Positions 1 to 10,600 of a stretch of DNA of 64,000 nucleotides are shown here, piece after piece. Every line of letters starts with the position of its first letter. The first letter of the stretch is position 1. This stretch comes from Karalla daura (taxonomy: Eukaryota > Chordata > Actinopteri > Chaetodontiformes > Leiognathidae): contig CM055211.1 in assembly GCA_029224185.1 (NCBI GenBank), positions 5,289,564-5,353,563 on the forward strand, read 5' to 3'. The notes below the pieces were generated by a model, which saw only the letters and a program-made list of their open reading frames with translations, was not told the origin of the DNA and searched no databases. The translations under genes and the position numbers were made by a program.

Positions 1-5
1 AGATG

Positions 6-48
<43 letters not shown>

Positions 49-855
49 GAATGTATCTGTGTGACTCCACTGTGTGGTCTGAGATATTTATGCCACGACT
101 GATCTGTGCTATTTGTTCCACTGGCCCCCCTGCTTTAACAGATCGAAATTGAATTTGGCCGTAATGACTTAAGAGACCAGATCTGTTCTTGGCAGAGTGC
201 AGAGGGCTGTGTGTCTGTTCGTCTCTCTGTGTGTGTGTGGGGAAGGGAAACGGGGTCCAAAGAAAGGGGGGGAAAAGAATTTTCTTTCTGTTTATTTGTC
301 ACACGACCCTGGATGCGTCCGATTTGGCAGATCCCTGAGAGTGTGCGTATATGTGTGTGTGTGCGTGCGTGCGTGCGTGTGTGTGTGGATCCGGCCCAAG
401 TCCCGACACGCTTCATTTCCGTCGCCTCGCATGACCACCGGTTGCAGAAAAGTCATGCAGTAATCCCGACCCTCCTCATATATTGTGGCTGTGGCTATGA
501 AGAAATCAAGCTGCGGTGCTGAATGGAAAACTCTGCGTCCCGGAGAAATCCGTAAAAAGAAATCGACTTTTATCTCGTAAATCGCAAAGGCTGCCGCTAC
601 TGGTGCAGTGGTTTTGTGCAGAGACTCCAAAAACGACTGAGAGTCGTTGAGGCTGCTCCTCTACCAGGGGCGGCACGTGAGCCCGGACGCCCGCTCCCCT
701 TTATCGCACATCACACGTGGCTCGGCAACGTATCAGATAAGCCTTAATTGTCCTCTCTCATCTCCTCTCCTCTGATCTCCCTCCCCCGTCATTTCCTCCT
801 CCTCGTCCCCTTCCTCTTTCATCCGCCCTCCTCCTCCTCTCCTCCTCTCTCCCAG
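1..855 (+). other. adamts5: adamts5 intron, 3' part
   Basis: Intron sequence upstream of the first recognised adamts5 exon. I see no exon here. It holds an (AG)n run at 10-45, an alternating GT/GC run at about 353-388, and a long pyrimidine tract (about 750-855) leading into the acceptor at 854-855. The prodomain, metalloprotease and disintegrin exons of adamts5 must lie before base 1. Confidence 0.8.
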
Positions 856-3161
856 GCGTCCAATCACGGCAGCTGGAGCTCCTGGGGTCCGTGGGGCGCC
901 TGCTCCAGGACGTGCGGGGGCGGCCTGCAGTTCGCCCACCGCCTGTGCAACAACCCGCCGCCACGCAACAACGGCCGCTACTGCACGGGCAAGAGAGCCG
1001 TGTACCGGTCCTGCAACGTCACGCCGTGCCCGCCATCCAGTGAGTGCACGCATGAGACCACAAAACAGCAAGTTATAACAATTGTGGGGCTGGTGTGTAT
1101 TAACCCAGTGCTCTAATGTTGAGTTTTTCAAGCAAAAAAGAAATTCTACTTGTAAGTATTCTTAAATACCTAGTCTTACTTCTTCTACCCTCTAAATAGA
1201 GGATAGATGCAGTATTTACATAGAGTGCCTAGACCTTGAGGCGATACCTCAAGTACAGCACAGTTCCTGCATAATGAGTGCAGTTTCTAGCCCATTCTAA
1301 AATGTTCCACATGTACTTTCAACAAATGAATGCAATGATATGGCCAATATCTGACCTTCAAGTCATACTTATTTGTAGTCATGCTGTCCAATTTCTGGTG
1401 AGAAAATCCACATATAGATGAAATTTTACATTTTATTTGGTAAATAGCCAATCTAATCCAAGGATAATAACTCATAACCTCATTGTTATTGTCCCGCAGG
1501 TAAGAGTTTCCGGCAGGAGCAGTGCGAGGTTCGTAACGGCCCCCAGACGGACCCCAAAGGAGTGAAGACCTACGTGGAGTGGGTGCCCAAGTACGCAGGA
1601 GTCCTCCCTAAAGACGTGTGCAAGCTGACGTGCAGAGCTAAGGGCACGGGATACTACGTGGTGTTCTCTCAAAGGGTGAGCCTCGGAGAAACGGAGGAAA
1701 AGGAAAGACGGTTTTGTGTCTGATGGAGAGGAGGAGACGGTGACCTTTGACCGTTATATGTCCAGGTGGTGGACGGGACGGAGTGTCGTCCCTACAGCAG
1801 CTCGGTGTGCGTGAAGGGGAAGTGTGTGCGGACGGGCTGTGACGGCATCATCGGCTCCAAGCTGCAGTTCGACAAGTGCGGGATATGCGGGGGAGACAGC
1901 ACGGGGTGCATCCGCGTGGTGGGCAACTTCACCAAGAAGAGGTACGAGAGGAAAAAAAGCAGATACGCCTCAGAGTGGAGCCTTAGATTAATGATGGTTG
2001 CGTGACAAATAATGAAATGAAAAGTAGAGAAAAACACATTGAAAATACAAGTGATGCCACAAGCTGCAGCTCCTCCAGTGGCCACTAGAGGCAGCCTCCA
2101 TTTGTTGTGTGTTTTCAGAGTTGCAGAGTTGAGAATATATGAACATAGACATCATTTTAAGTAGATGTTGCAATGGTTTCTAGGTTTTCCATTTATATAT
2201 TTGCAACATTTACAAACACCCTTGCATGCAAAATTGGGACTGGTAGGATTGCATCCGTTGCAATAGATCTATCCTTTTCTGTTCTACTCTTGTTTTCCAG
2301 CACTTCAGGCCAACAGTAACAGGTCTGAATGAGATTCGCTGGTCCAGAGTCACAATTGACCTTCTTAGTATTTATATTATTGTTGGATTATGTGTAGAAA
2401 CCTGACCAAACAGAAAAAATCCCATCAAATCTGCAAACTTTGTCACAAAGGTGGTTATTTTCCCCCTTGACCCCAGTGTTCCCCTGCCTCCCTCTCTCCA
2501 CAGTAAGGGCTACACGGACGTGGTGAAGATCCCGGCCGGCTCCACCCACATCAAGGTGCGCCAGCACAAAGCTAAAGACCAGACGCGCTTCACCGCCTAC
2601 CTGGCGCTGCGGCGGCCCGGCAGCGACTACCTCCTCAACGGCAAGTTCATGATCTCCACCTCGGAGACCATCATCCCGCTCAACGGCTCGGTGCTCAACT
2701 ACAGCGGCTGGAGCCAGAGGGACGAGTGGCTGCACAGCATGGGCCCCGGGGCCGTCCAGGAGCCCCTGGTGGTCCAGATCCTCGCCACGGACGCCAAGAA
2801 GCCGCTGGACGTGCGTTACAGCTTCTTCATGCCACGCCGGACGTCGCCTCCACCTGTCGTCCCTAACCTGAAGCTCGCCTCCACAGCCACCACTACGACT
2901 ACTACTACTACTGCTACTACTACTACTACGACCTCCGCCGGCCCTCCGGTCCTGCTCCCGGGGCCCCCCAGTCCCACTCCCACGGTCCCGCCCGGGCCCC
3001 AGTGGGTGACGGGCACCTGGATGTCCTGCTCCAGGACTTGCGACACGGGCTGGCAGAGCCGGACGGTGCAGTGCAAAGACCCGGACGGGAAACTGTCCAA
3101 GGGCTGCACGCTGAGCTCCCGGCCGTCCGCCTTCAAACACTGCCTGGTCAAGAAATGTTGA
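856..3161 (+). CDS. adamts5: ADAMTS5 (aggrecanase-2) C-terminal part, last four coding exons
   Basis: Secreted matrix metalloprotease that cleaves aggrecan and versican; only its non-catalytic C-terminal half is here. Exons: 856-1039, 1500-1675, 1766-1941 and 2504-3161 (stop TGA). All borders are GT-AG and phases join without a shift. In order they encode the central thrombospondin type 1 repeat (GSWSSWGPWGACSRTCGGG), the cysteine-rich region (EWVPKYAGVLP, CDGIIGSKLQFDKCGICGG), the spacer (KGYTDVVKIPAGSTHIKVRQ) and a single C-terminal TSP1 repeat ending in KKC. Ending after one terminal TSP1 repeat distinguishes ADAMTS5 from ADAMTS1, which has two. The spacer-to-TSP1 linker carries an unusual threonine run. 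The 5' end lies outside the window. Family assignment is by residue similarity recalled from human ADAMTS5, and the position next to adamts1 agrees. Confidence 0.95.
2889..2932 (+). repeat. ACT/ACG triplet repeat coding a Thr tract in ADAMTS5
   Basis: In-frame (ACN)n triplet repeat within the last adamts5 exon. It codes a threonine run broken by alanine, followed by a Pro-rich stretch, in the linker between spacer and final TSP1 repeat. Such a linker would be flexible and probably O-glycosylated (inference). Confidence 0.85.
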
Positions 3162-4191
3162 CTCCCCGGTTAGAACGAAAACTAATGACAAAGTGCTGGA
3201 TTTTAAATAGATACTAAGAAAACAACAAAAACTGTGGAGCGATGACTTTTGAAAAGACGCTTTTTGAAAACAAACAGGAATGTCTCGGGCCTCGGATCGG
3301 ATGTACCCGAGCGGGCTATGCAGAACCAGACGACACGGACGGACCTGATTGTCTCGACTCTACGTGCCTCCGGGATCCTGGAGGCGCAGTGTGTGTTGCC
3401 CTGTAACGGCATGCGTGTTGTTGTTGTTGTTGTTGTTGTTGTTTTGTTCTTATTGCGTATCCATGTGTTCTAATCACTGTGGGGATTTCAAAGTCACCCT
3501 TCCGGGTCACGAGCGCGTCCGAGACAAGAGCCACACCCCGACGACGGGACGCACTCGCTACTTTGTCCCGCCTCCGAGATCTGCAGCGCAAACTCCAGAA
3601 TCGACATGCAACGGACGAGAGACCTCATTTCAGCCCCTCGTATTCAGTTTAAGGAGCTGATATCAGAGGATTCACGTCTTCAAAACGTACTCATTTTATG
3701 TTGGGAGTTGATTAATCGATAAGCTGTTGCTCTAGCTCTAGCCCCGCCATGACGCCGCCCTCGTAAATTGGACGTTTCAAGGCCGAACGGCTCATAAAAA
3801 GCTAGGCAGAAAAGAAAAAAAATCATAACTCAGCTTGATTAGAGGCCATAAAGAAAGGTTTTTGCATTAAAAACAACACAAATCATGTCAAATCCAGCTC
3901 CGACTGGAAAGGAAATTTGAGCCGTTTTATTGGTGAGTGAAACAGATGATTCACGATTGGCTATCAAGACTAGACGATGTCTGATGTATCTATCTGATCT
4001 GTGTCTGGCCAAAAAAACAAAACCAAAACTCCAAAAGTATTGATTGTACCGGAACCGATCGTCTCCGTTGCCACGGTAACCGACGACTCCTCAACAACCT
4101 GATCTGACAAAGGGGCGACGCGAACCACGACCCTCCTCGACCATAACGGAGAGTAACGTCGACTCATAGGACTGGGGCGATGCTTGATCTA

Positions 4192-4222
<31 letters not shown>

Positions 4223-4231
4223 GATGAATGA

Positions 4232-4269
<38 letters not shown>

Positions 4270-5610
4270 CCCAGCCTGTGGTTCTGAGCACATGCAGTCT
4301 TCACACTCACGTTCTTCACTCTCGGTTCCAACCATGGTTTACAGCCCCGTCTTCGTTGTTTATCTGTCTGTTTGTCCTTTGTCTGACTACGTGCTTCGGA
4401 AGCGACGCTAATATGACAATGTGTGCCCTGGATACTCGCAACAACAGCAAGAGAGATACTAACGCCTTTTGTTTTGTTTTGTTTTGTTCTTTAAATGTCC
4501 TTTCGCAATTCAACTCCCTTTATCCTCCATTTATACAGTTACAGATTGTCTTATGGGTGCGGTTTACCACATCGCAGCTCGACGCAGATACTTTATATTT
4601 GCACAAAATATGTGTTTTTTTTCCCCTTTTGATTTTCGTACCATCTGGAGAATCGACCCCAGCTTTGAAGAATTACATGTCAGATTTTTTTTATGTGGGG
4701 GGGGGGTGCGAAAACACGCAACTCGATTGCTTTAGACAGTGCGCAGACCCGAGCTGTCAACACGTCCTTTGGAACTACTTTCAGAACAAAGAAATAGTCC
4801 CTGGGACTACTGAGGTTCTGGCTCTTCAAAGCCTTGTTCGTGTCCATTTTGCACAAGTGGAGCTGAATTGAATCAAAATGTTGAGTCGAAAAAAACAAAG
4901 CAAAACTCGCCCTGTGAAGTCCTATCCCCATCCGAACCCCCTCCGGTTTCGAATCCTAATCAGACCAACAAAAAAGTGAAAAAACTCGCAAGTCTGGTTC
5001 AATTATGTGTGAGAGGGAATGTTGAATTTGTCCATAAAGTTAAAAAACAAACCTCGTAAAGTCCCGCTCCAACCGGATTTATGTGAGAACCCAGGCATGA
5101 ATATGTCTGTTCGTAACAGACGTGAGAACTCGCCCTGCATTACCTCAGCCCTGTCAAATGGTTTCACGCCCCGGGAAAGTGCTCCCGATCGCTCTTTCTT
5201 TCTCGTTTTTCCCCTCCCCACATACCTTCCTGTAATTGTGTTAAAGCGTCTGGCACCTGTCGCGTGGTAAACCTCACCCATCGGAGAAGAAGGAGGAGAC
5301 GAGCCAGCGATGACTTCACGTATTCACATGTTACCATTTCGTACGACCATTAGATCATCATATAACGTTAGTATGCGACTGTATTTACACCCACGCCATC
5401 CAAACGATGCATTCTTTGGACAGCACTTTTACTTCGAAAGGAAAGAAAAACCTCACACATACACACACATACACACACACACACACACAACCTACTCTGA
5501 CTCCTCCGGTGGGGACAAGCCCTCTCGCTGAAACGACAGAAACACAGCACTGAAACTTGTAATTTATTGTTTGTACAACTCGTATGTGTGAATAAAAACA
5601 AAACAATGAG
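3162..5610 (+). other. adamts5: adamts5 3'UTR (probable)
   Basis: No splice-consistent coding sequence follows the stop at 3159-3161. The stretch holds a (TTG)n run at about 3417-3442, an interrupted (GT)n run at 4195-4267, a CA run near 5460-5488 and a canonical AATAAA at 5591-5596. A long 3'UTR fits this gene in other vertebrates, but the true end is inferred from the signal alone. ORFs in this stretch are low-complexity and were not called. Confidence 0.55.
5591..5596 (+). terminator. adamts5: polyadenylation signal, adamts5 candidate
   Basis: Canonical AATAAA, the first good one in a plausible position after the adamts5 stop, followed by T-rich sequence with ATTTATT motifs. It lies about 2.4 kb after the stop, so an earlier non-canonical site is possible. 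Confidence 0.5.
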
Positions 5611-6083
5611 ATGAGTTTTATTTATTATAGTAATTTTGTATCAAATTACTATTTAACTTAGGAATACGACTGTGCAGAATCATTCCTTTGTAAGAATATA
5701 GTGTTTCTTTTCTAGTCATCCACATGAATATATGTACATAAAATCTATATATTTAAATAGCTGTGAGTGTCCGTGTTGTTTATTCGCCCCGTCTGACGGG
5801 TCTCATGCGTTTCACCATCACACACTTTGCATACAAACGCAACTATGTAAGTGCTATTATCTTAAATAGCATAGAACAGCCACTTTCTACATAGACATTT
5901 AGTCTTTAGTGGCCAGAATTATTGAAATCTACTCAAACACAAAGCTATGTGATACCTCATAATTAGAATAGATTTAATAGATTTACAAGTTACATTACAA
6001 GTTTTAAACTTCCATCCAGGGCCTGTAGGCCTCAGAGACCTAAGGTCATACAAGATGCTCATTGGAAAGCACATTATTTAGAG

Positions 6084-6264
6084 CAGTGCTCCTCAATTCT
6101 GGTCCTTGAGGGCCACCATCCTGTCTGTTTTAGACGCCTCCTGATGCCGACACACCTGATTCTAACGGCAGGCCTCTGTGGAGCTTCATGATTGGCTGAT
6201 CCCTGATGACCAGGTGTGTGGAACCAGGAAGCATCTCAAACATGATGGACCGTGAGGAACACTG
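6084..6264. mobile_element. 181-bp non-autonomous inverted-repeat element (MITE, hAT-like)
   Basis: Starts with CAGTGCTCCTCA, and the reverse complement of its end reads CAGTGTTCCTCA, so the ends form terminal inverted repeats; a GGTCC match continues inside. It has no coding capacity. The flanking 8-mers ATTTAGAG (6076-6083) and ATTGAGGA (6265-6272) agree at 5 of 8 positions, compatible with a decayed 8-bp target duplication as made by hAT transposases. The family name is an inference. Confidence 0.6.
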
Positions 6265-6289
6265 ATTGAGGAGTTTTGTTTTCTGCTAC

Positions 6290-6420
6290 CGGGCGACACA
6301 GTGGATCAACGAATGGCACTGTCACCTCACTGCAAGGTTTGAATCCCATTCATTTCTGAGACTGAACTGAAAGTGTGACAGTGGAAAGTATGTGTGTGTT
6401 CTGTGTATGATGGATAGTGG
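6290..6420 (+). repeat. dispersed tRNA-like-headed repeat fragment
   Basis: Resembles a repeat common in fish genomes: a GGCG(A/G)CACAGTGG head, a CTGTCACCTCACTGCAAGG segment and a GGTTTGAATCC B-box-like motif, then a TGTGTGTTCTGTGT segment. Degraded relatives occur at about 20030-20130 (-), 27750-27960 (+), 30236-30690 (+), 31930-32060 (-), 42735-42810 (+), 47055-47150 (-) and 61100-61250 (-). I recognise the family by eye only. Confidence 0.45.
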
Positions 6421-7303
6421 ATGGATGTTTCCATCCCAACTCCACATGTTCAGCATCCAGGGGCTGATGTTTGTGCTACTACGACCTCCCATATACGAGT
6501 CTGTTGCGCCACCTGGCGGCTGAGCTTGATATCTGTCTGACAAGTGATGGAAAACTCTCTGGGAATTTCCCTGATCCTAGTCCACCCTCTGCTGGGAAAT
6601 GATGACATTACAATTGGCTCCTTGGTCAAACCTGTTGCTCTTAAGGTGGAACCGCATAATTGCGACCTTGTCGGTGATGTTACACACTGTTGTGGACTTG
6701 GTGCCAGCGCTTTTCAGAAGATCCTATTCTGTTGTGAACTCGTTAGAATGATGTGGGTGTCGACAATGTTGTGCCAAAACATGATTTCCTTCTATTTTCT
6801 TTCATTTTCAGCATTGTTTTATTGATTTATTGCAAACATATCTGCATTTTGTGATCTTGGTCATGTCATACTCGTAATAATATCAAGGTGGTGTGTCGGC
6901 TCACGTATTTGTGATACAACAGAGGTGAAGAGCTTATTTTCTGATGAAACTCCTGCCCGATTCTCACAATGAGGGCTTAGGGAGCAGAGCCCGCTCCACC
7001 TTAAGATCTAATGTTGGAATAGACAGTTTTATTTGATTTTTATTTGCATTTTTATATGTATACATAGAGGTATCGCATATCGTGCGTCCAGGTATATATC
7101 CACAGTGGATAAAAGAGGGAATATTGGGTGTGTGTGCATCAGTAGTGGCGGTGGGATGAGTGTGTAGACCAGCATGTTGCCGTTTTGACGGAGAAACCAG
7201 TTTGTCTTGACTTCTTTCCTCCGCAGTGATTGATGATTGTGGCTGCTCTCCAGGACGCTGCTGGTGCGCTCTGGTTGCGCACGGGAGTTTGGCCCCTTTC
7301 TCA

Positions 7304-7363
7304 CATCAAAGGGCCCTGAGGAAAGGAAAGGGGGTGGTCCCTGAGCTGGGGTGGATATATAGA
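7304..7363 (+). promoter_or_regulatory. adamts1: adamts1 core promoter with TATA box
   Basis: TATATAGA at 7356-7363 lies 276 bases before the adamts1 ATG, which would place transcription start near 7385-7395 and give a 5'UTR of about 250 nt with no sign of an intron. CATCAAAGG (7304-7312) matches the TCF/LEF consensus, and a palindromic TTTGATCAAA occurs in the 5'UTR at about 7498-7507. No other strong box was recognised. The start site is inferred from spacing. Confidence 0.5.
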
Positions 7364-7638
7364 GGGGCCAGGCTGCAGCTGGGACTGCAAGGCAAAGAGA
7401 GAGGAGGAGGAGAGCAGAGCAAACACTCAAAGAGTTAGAGAGACCTGTTGGAATTTACTCTGCAGCTTTCCATGCAATGACTCCTTTCTGTGTGTAGTTT
7501 GATCAAAGTTTTGCACTGGATTTTTTTTAGCTTTTGTTGCATTTTTTGGGGACAGATTTGTGGAAGCTTGTAGCCTATAGTGGAGGTTAAAGGATTGTAC
7601 CTTTCTTCATAGACTTTATTATCTTGGATTGCAGTTTA

Positions 7639-10600
7639 ATGATGTTTTTACGCGTGTCTATGGGTGTGATGGTGGCTCTGTGCTTTGGCACGGCGCGCTG
7701 CGCCTGGGAAGAGGACACCGTGGTGCCGGTCCTGCTGGACCGGACCCGGGAGCCCGAACCGTGGCGCACTCTCTCCCCGGAGGAGAGAGAGAAGGAGGCG
7801 GAGATGAGGGAGTACCGCTTGGACGTATTCGGCAAGGAGCTTCTCCTGCAGCTGGAGCCTGACCAGACCTTCCTGGCACCGGGGTTCGTCTTCCAGATCG
7901 TGGGCACCGAACCGACACCGGAGCCCAGCACCGAAGCCTGCTTCTACTCCGGCACCGTGAACGGGGAGGCGCACTCCGCCGCCGCACTCAACCTGTGCCA
8001 AGGCCTCCGTGGAGGATTCTACTACCAGGGCCACGAGTATTTCATCCAGCCCCTCAACTCCAGCGACCTGCAGCAGGACCTGCACATCATCCGGAGGAGA
8101 GGCCGGGCCGCGCAGGCCGAGGAGGGCAGCTCCAAGTGCGGGGTCAACGAGGACGAGGAGAGGGTGCCAAGGAATCTGGAGAAGGAGGCCAGGCAGGCAG
8201 GGGATGGCGCACAGCAGACAGGTACGGGATGGAGGCAGTGTGTGCGCGGTTTAGGCACAGATCTGTGATAGAAGCGAGACTAGAGAAGTTGAAACAACAC
8301 TTTATTCATTGTTTTTCAACTCCATGATCGCCCGATGGAGCTGTGTGTAATTTACGCGAAAAGACAAGTTGACGCTTTATTCATTCTTTTATTCATTTCT
8401 TTGCATGTTCACGCCAGATCGTGAGTGGTAGAGAAAATTTCGGTCAGCTGGAGTCTGCGCAATTTACGCACAAATCTGTGGATAAGAAAACTTGAAACAA
8501 GACAGCGAGACAGTTTATTTAATTCTGTAGAAATCACAATGTAGGCTAAATGTGCAAGGCAGACCGCTGTCAGTTGCGCATCTGCCAAAGTGCGCTCCAC
8601 TTTGGTAGACAGCACCCACAATTTACGCACAGATTTTCAGACTTTGTGAGAACAAAGCGAGGAGACTCTTTAGATAAGCAGGTATACATATTTCTTTACT
8701 ACTCGCTATCTCCTCTCATAGTGTGCGCAATTTACGCACAGATGTGTACTAAAATCAAGACCAGAAAAGTTAAAACAAGGCAAAGAGACGCTTTACTTAA
8801 GCACTTTTATTTGTTTCTTTACAACCCACTGCCTGGGGTTAATATGCAGGGCAAACTACTGTCAGCTGGAGTTGCGCCTCTGCCAAAGAGCGCTCCACTT
8901 TTTTTGACAGCGCACTACCAGAGATGAGGGAAGGGAGGGGAGAGGAGGAGGAGGAGGGGAGTGGAGAGGGAGGCACATTTCTCAGGAGTGGGAGGAGGGG
9001 GAGGAGTGACGGAGGAAGGGGAGGGGTTGGAACCAGCCGGTGCTGAGACGCGTAAAACTCCTGGTACAAGTCGCACCGGCAGACATTTTTCCCCCTCCTT
9101 ACCTCAGAGAGGATTTTCTCTCTCTCTCTCTTCGCCATAATTTTCCACCAGGGAGAAGGTCAGGGTAGGAATGTGGACTCTGAGGAGGAGGAGGAGGAGG
9201 AGCCGGCGGTGGCGTGACGCACAGTCACAGCCAGGCTCCTCCAGGCACATGGAAGAAAAGCCAGTCTGTGTAGAACAGTGGCAGAGTGTTTCCAGATCAT
9301 TGCTATAAAAATAATGAAAAAAAAAACGTCTCGGATGTCTTCAAGATTTCCACAGAAACTTGCCCTACTTTGGTCTGACCTCCTGCTCTTTGTATTCCCT
9401 CCTCAGCACACACCAGAACCAGACGCTTTGTCTCCACCCCACGTTACCTGGAGATCATGCTGGTGGCCGACCAGTCCATGGCCGAGTTCCACGGCGCCGG
9501 GCTCAAGCCCTACCTGCTGACCATCATGGCTGTGGCCTCCCGCCTCTACCGCCACCCCAGCATCCACAACTCCATCAGCCTGGCCGTGGTGAAGCTGCTG
9601 GTGGTGTACGAGGAGGAGCGGGGCCCTCAGGTGTCCTCCAACGCCGCCATGACCCTCCGGAACTTCTGCCAGTGGCAAAAGCAGCACAACCCCGCCAGCG
9701 ACCGCCACCCGGAGCACTACGACACAGCTGTCCTCTTCACCAGGACGGTGAGTGACGATCAGCATCATTACAGCCGCCTGGCAGCACTTTAAGAGTGTAG
9801 ATATCCACCAATGCAGGAAAGAAAACATGTATTTCATTCAAATAATATGATGTTGTGATGTTTATCCTGGACAAACAAGTTCCCAGTTGATCATGAGCAT
9901 GGATGACAAAGAAATTCAGTGTGTTAAAACTTGTTTCTTTTCTCTCTGGCTGTTCAGGATCTGTGTGGCGCCCACTCCTGTGACACCCTGGGTATGGCAG
10001 ATGTTGGAACAGTGTGTGACCCCGAGAGGAGCTGCTCAATCATCGAGGACGATGGGCTGCAAGCGGCGTTTACTGTGGCACATGAGCTGGGTAGGTAGTA
10101 AAAAAAAAAAAACAAAGAAAAAACATTAAAATGAATCTAATCCTGAAAGATGTACTTAAATTGACTCCTCTTCATCTCTGACATTCAGGGCACGTCTTCA
10201 ACATGCCTCACGACGATGCCCAGCTCTGCTCCGGGGTCAACGGTGCCCACTGGGGCTCCCACATGATGGCGTCCACCCTGTCCAACCTGGACCAGCAGCA
10301 GCCCTGGTCCCGTTGCTCCGCCCTCATGGTCACCACCTTCCTGGACAATGGTCATGGCCAGTGCCTGCTGGACAAGCCGGTCAAGCCCCAGCCGCTGCCC
10401 CAGCCCCTGCCCGGCACCGTCTACGATGCCGACCACCAGTGCAGACTCACCTTTGGAGAGGAATCCCAGCACTGCCCAGACCTGAGCACTACATGTGCCG
10501 CCCTGTGGTGCACGGTGACCACCTCCAATGGGCTGCTGGTTTGCCAGACCAAGAACTTCCCCTGGGCGGATGGGACCCCATGCGGGCACGAAAGCTACTG

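Larger units (their letters stand above)
5611..7349. other. intergenic, adamts5 to adamts1
   Basis: No gene recognised. It contains an inverted-repeat element (6084-6264), a tRNA-like dispersed repeat fragment (about 6290-6420) and otherwise AT-rich unique sequence. A minus-strand ORF at 7029-7430 begins with a signal-peptide-like segment but overlaps the adamts1 promoter and has no other support. Confidence 0.6.

Noticed and set aside
2388..3191. Minus-strand ORF of 267 aa
   Set aside because: Shadow of the GC-rich last adamts5 exon; poly-Ser/Val composition mirrors the ACN repeat.
4194..4871. Plus-strand ORF of 225 aa after adamts5
   Set aside because: Begins in a GT microsatellite (poly Cys-Val) and continues through AT-rich 3'UTR sequence without any recognisable motif.
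7029..7430. Minus-strand ORF of 133 aa beginning with a signal-peptide-like segment
   Set aside because: It lies over the adamts1 TATA box and 5'UTR, has no recognisable domain after the first 25 residues and no matching splice or polyadenylation context.
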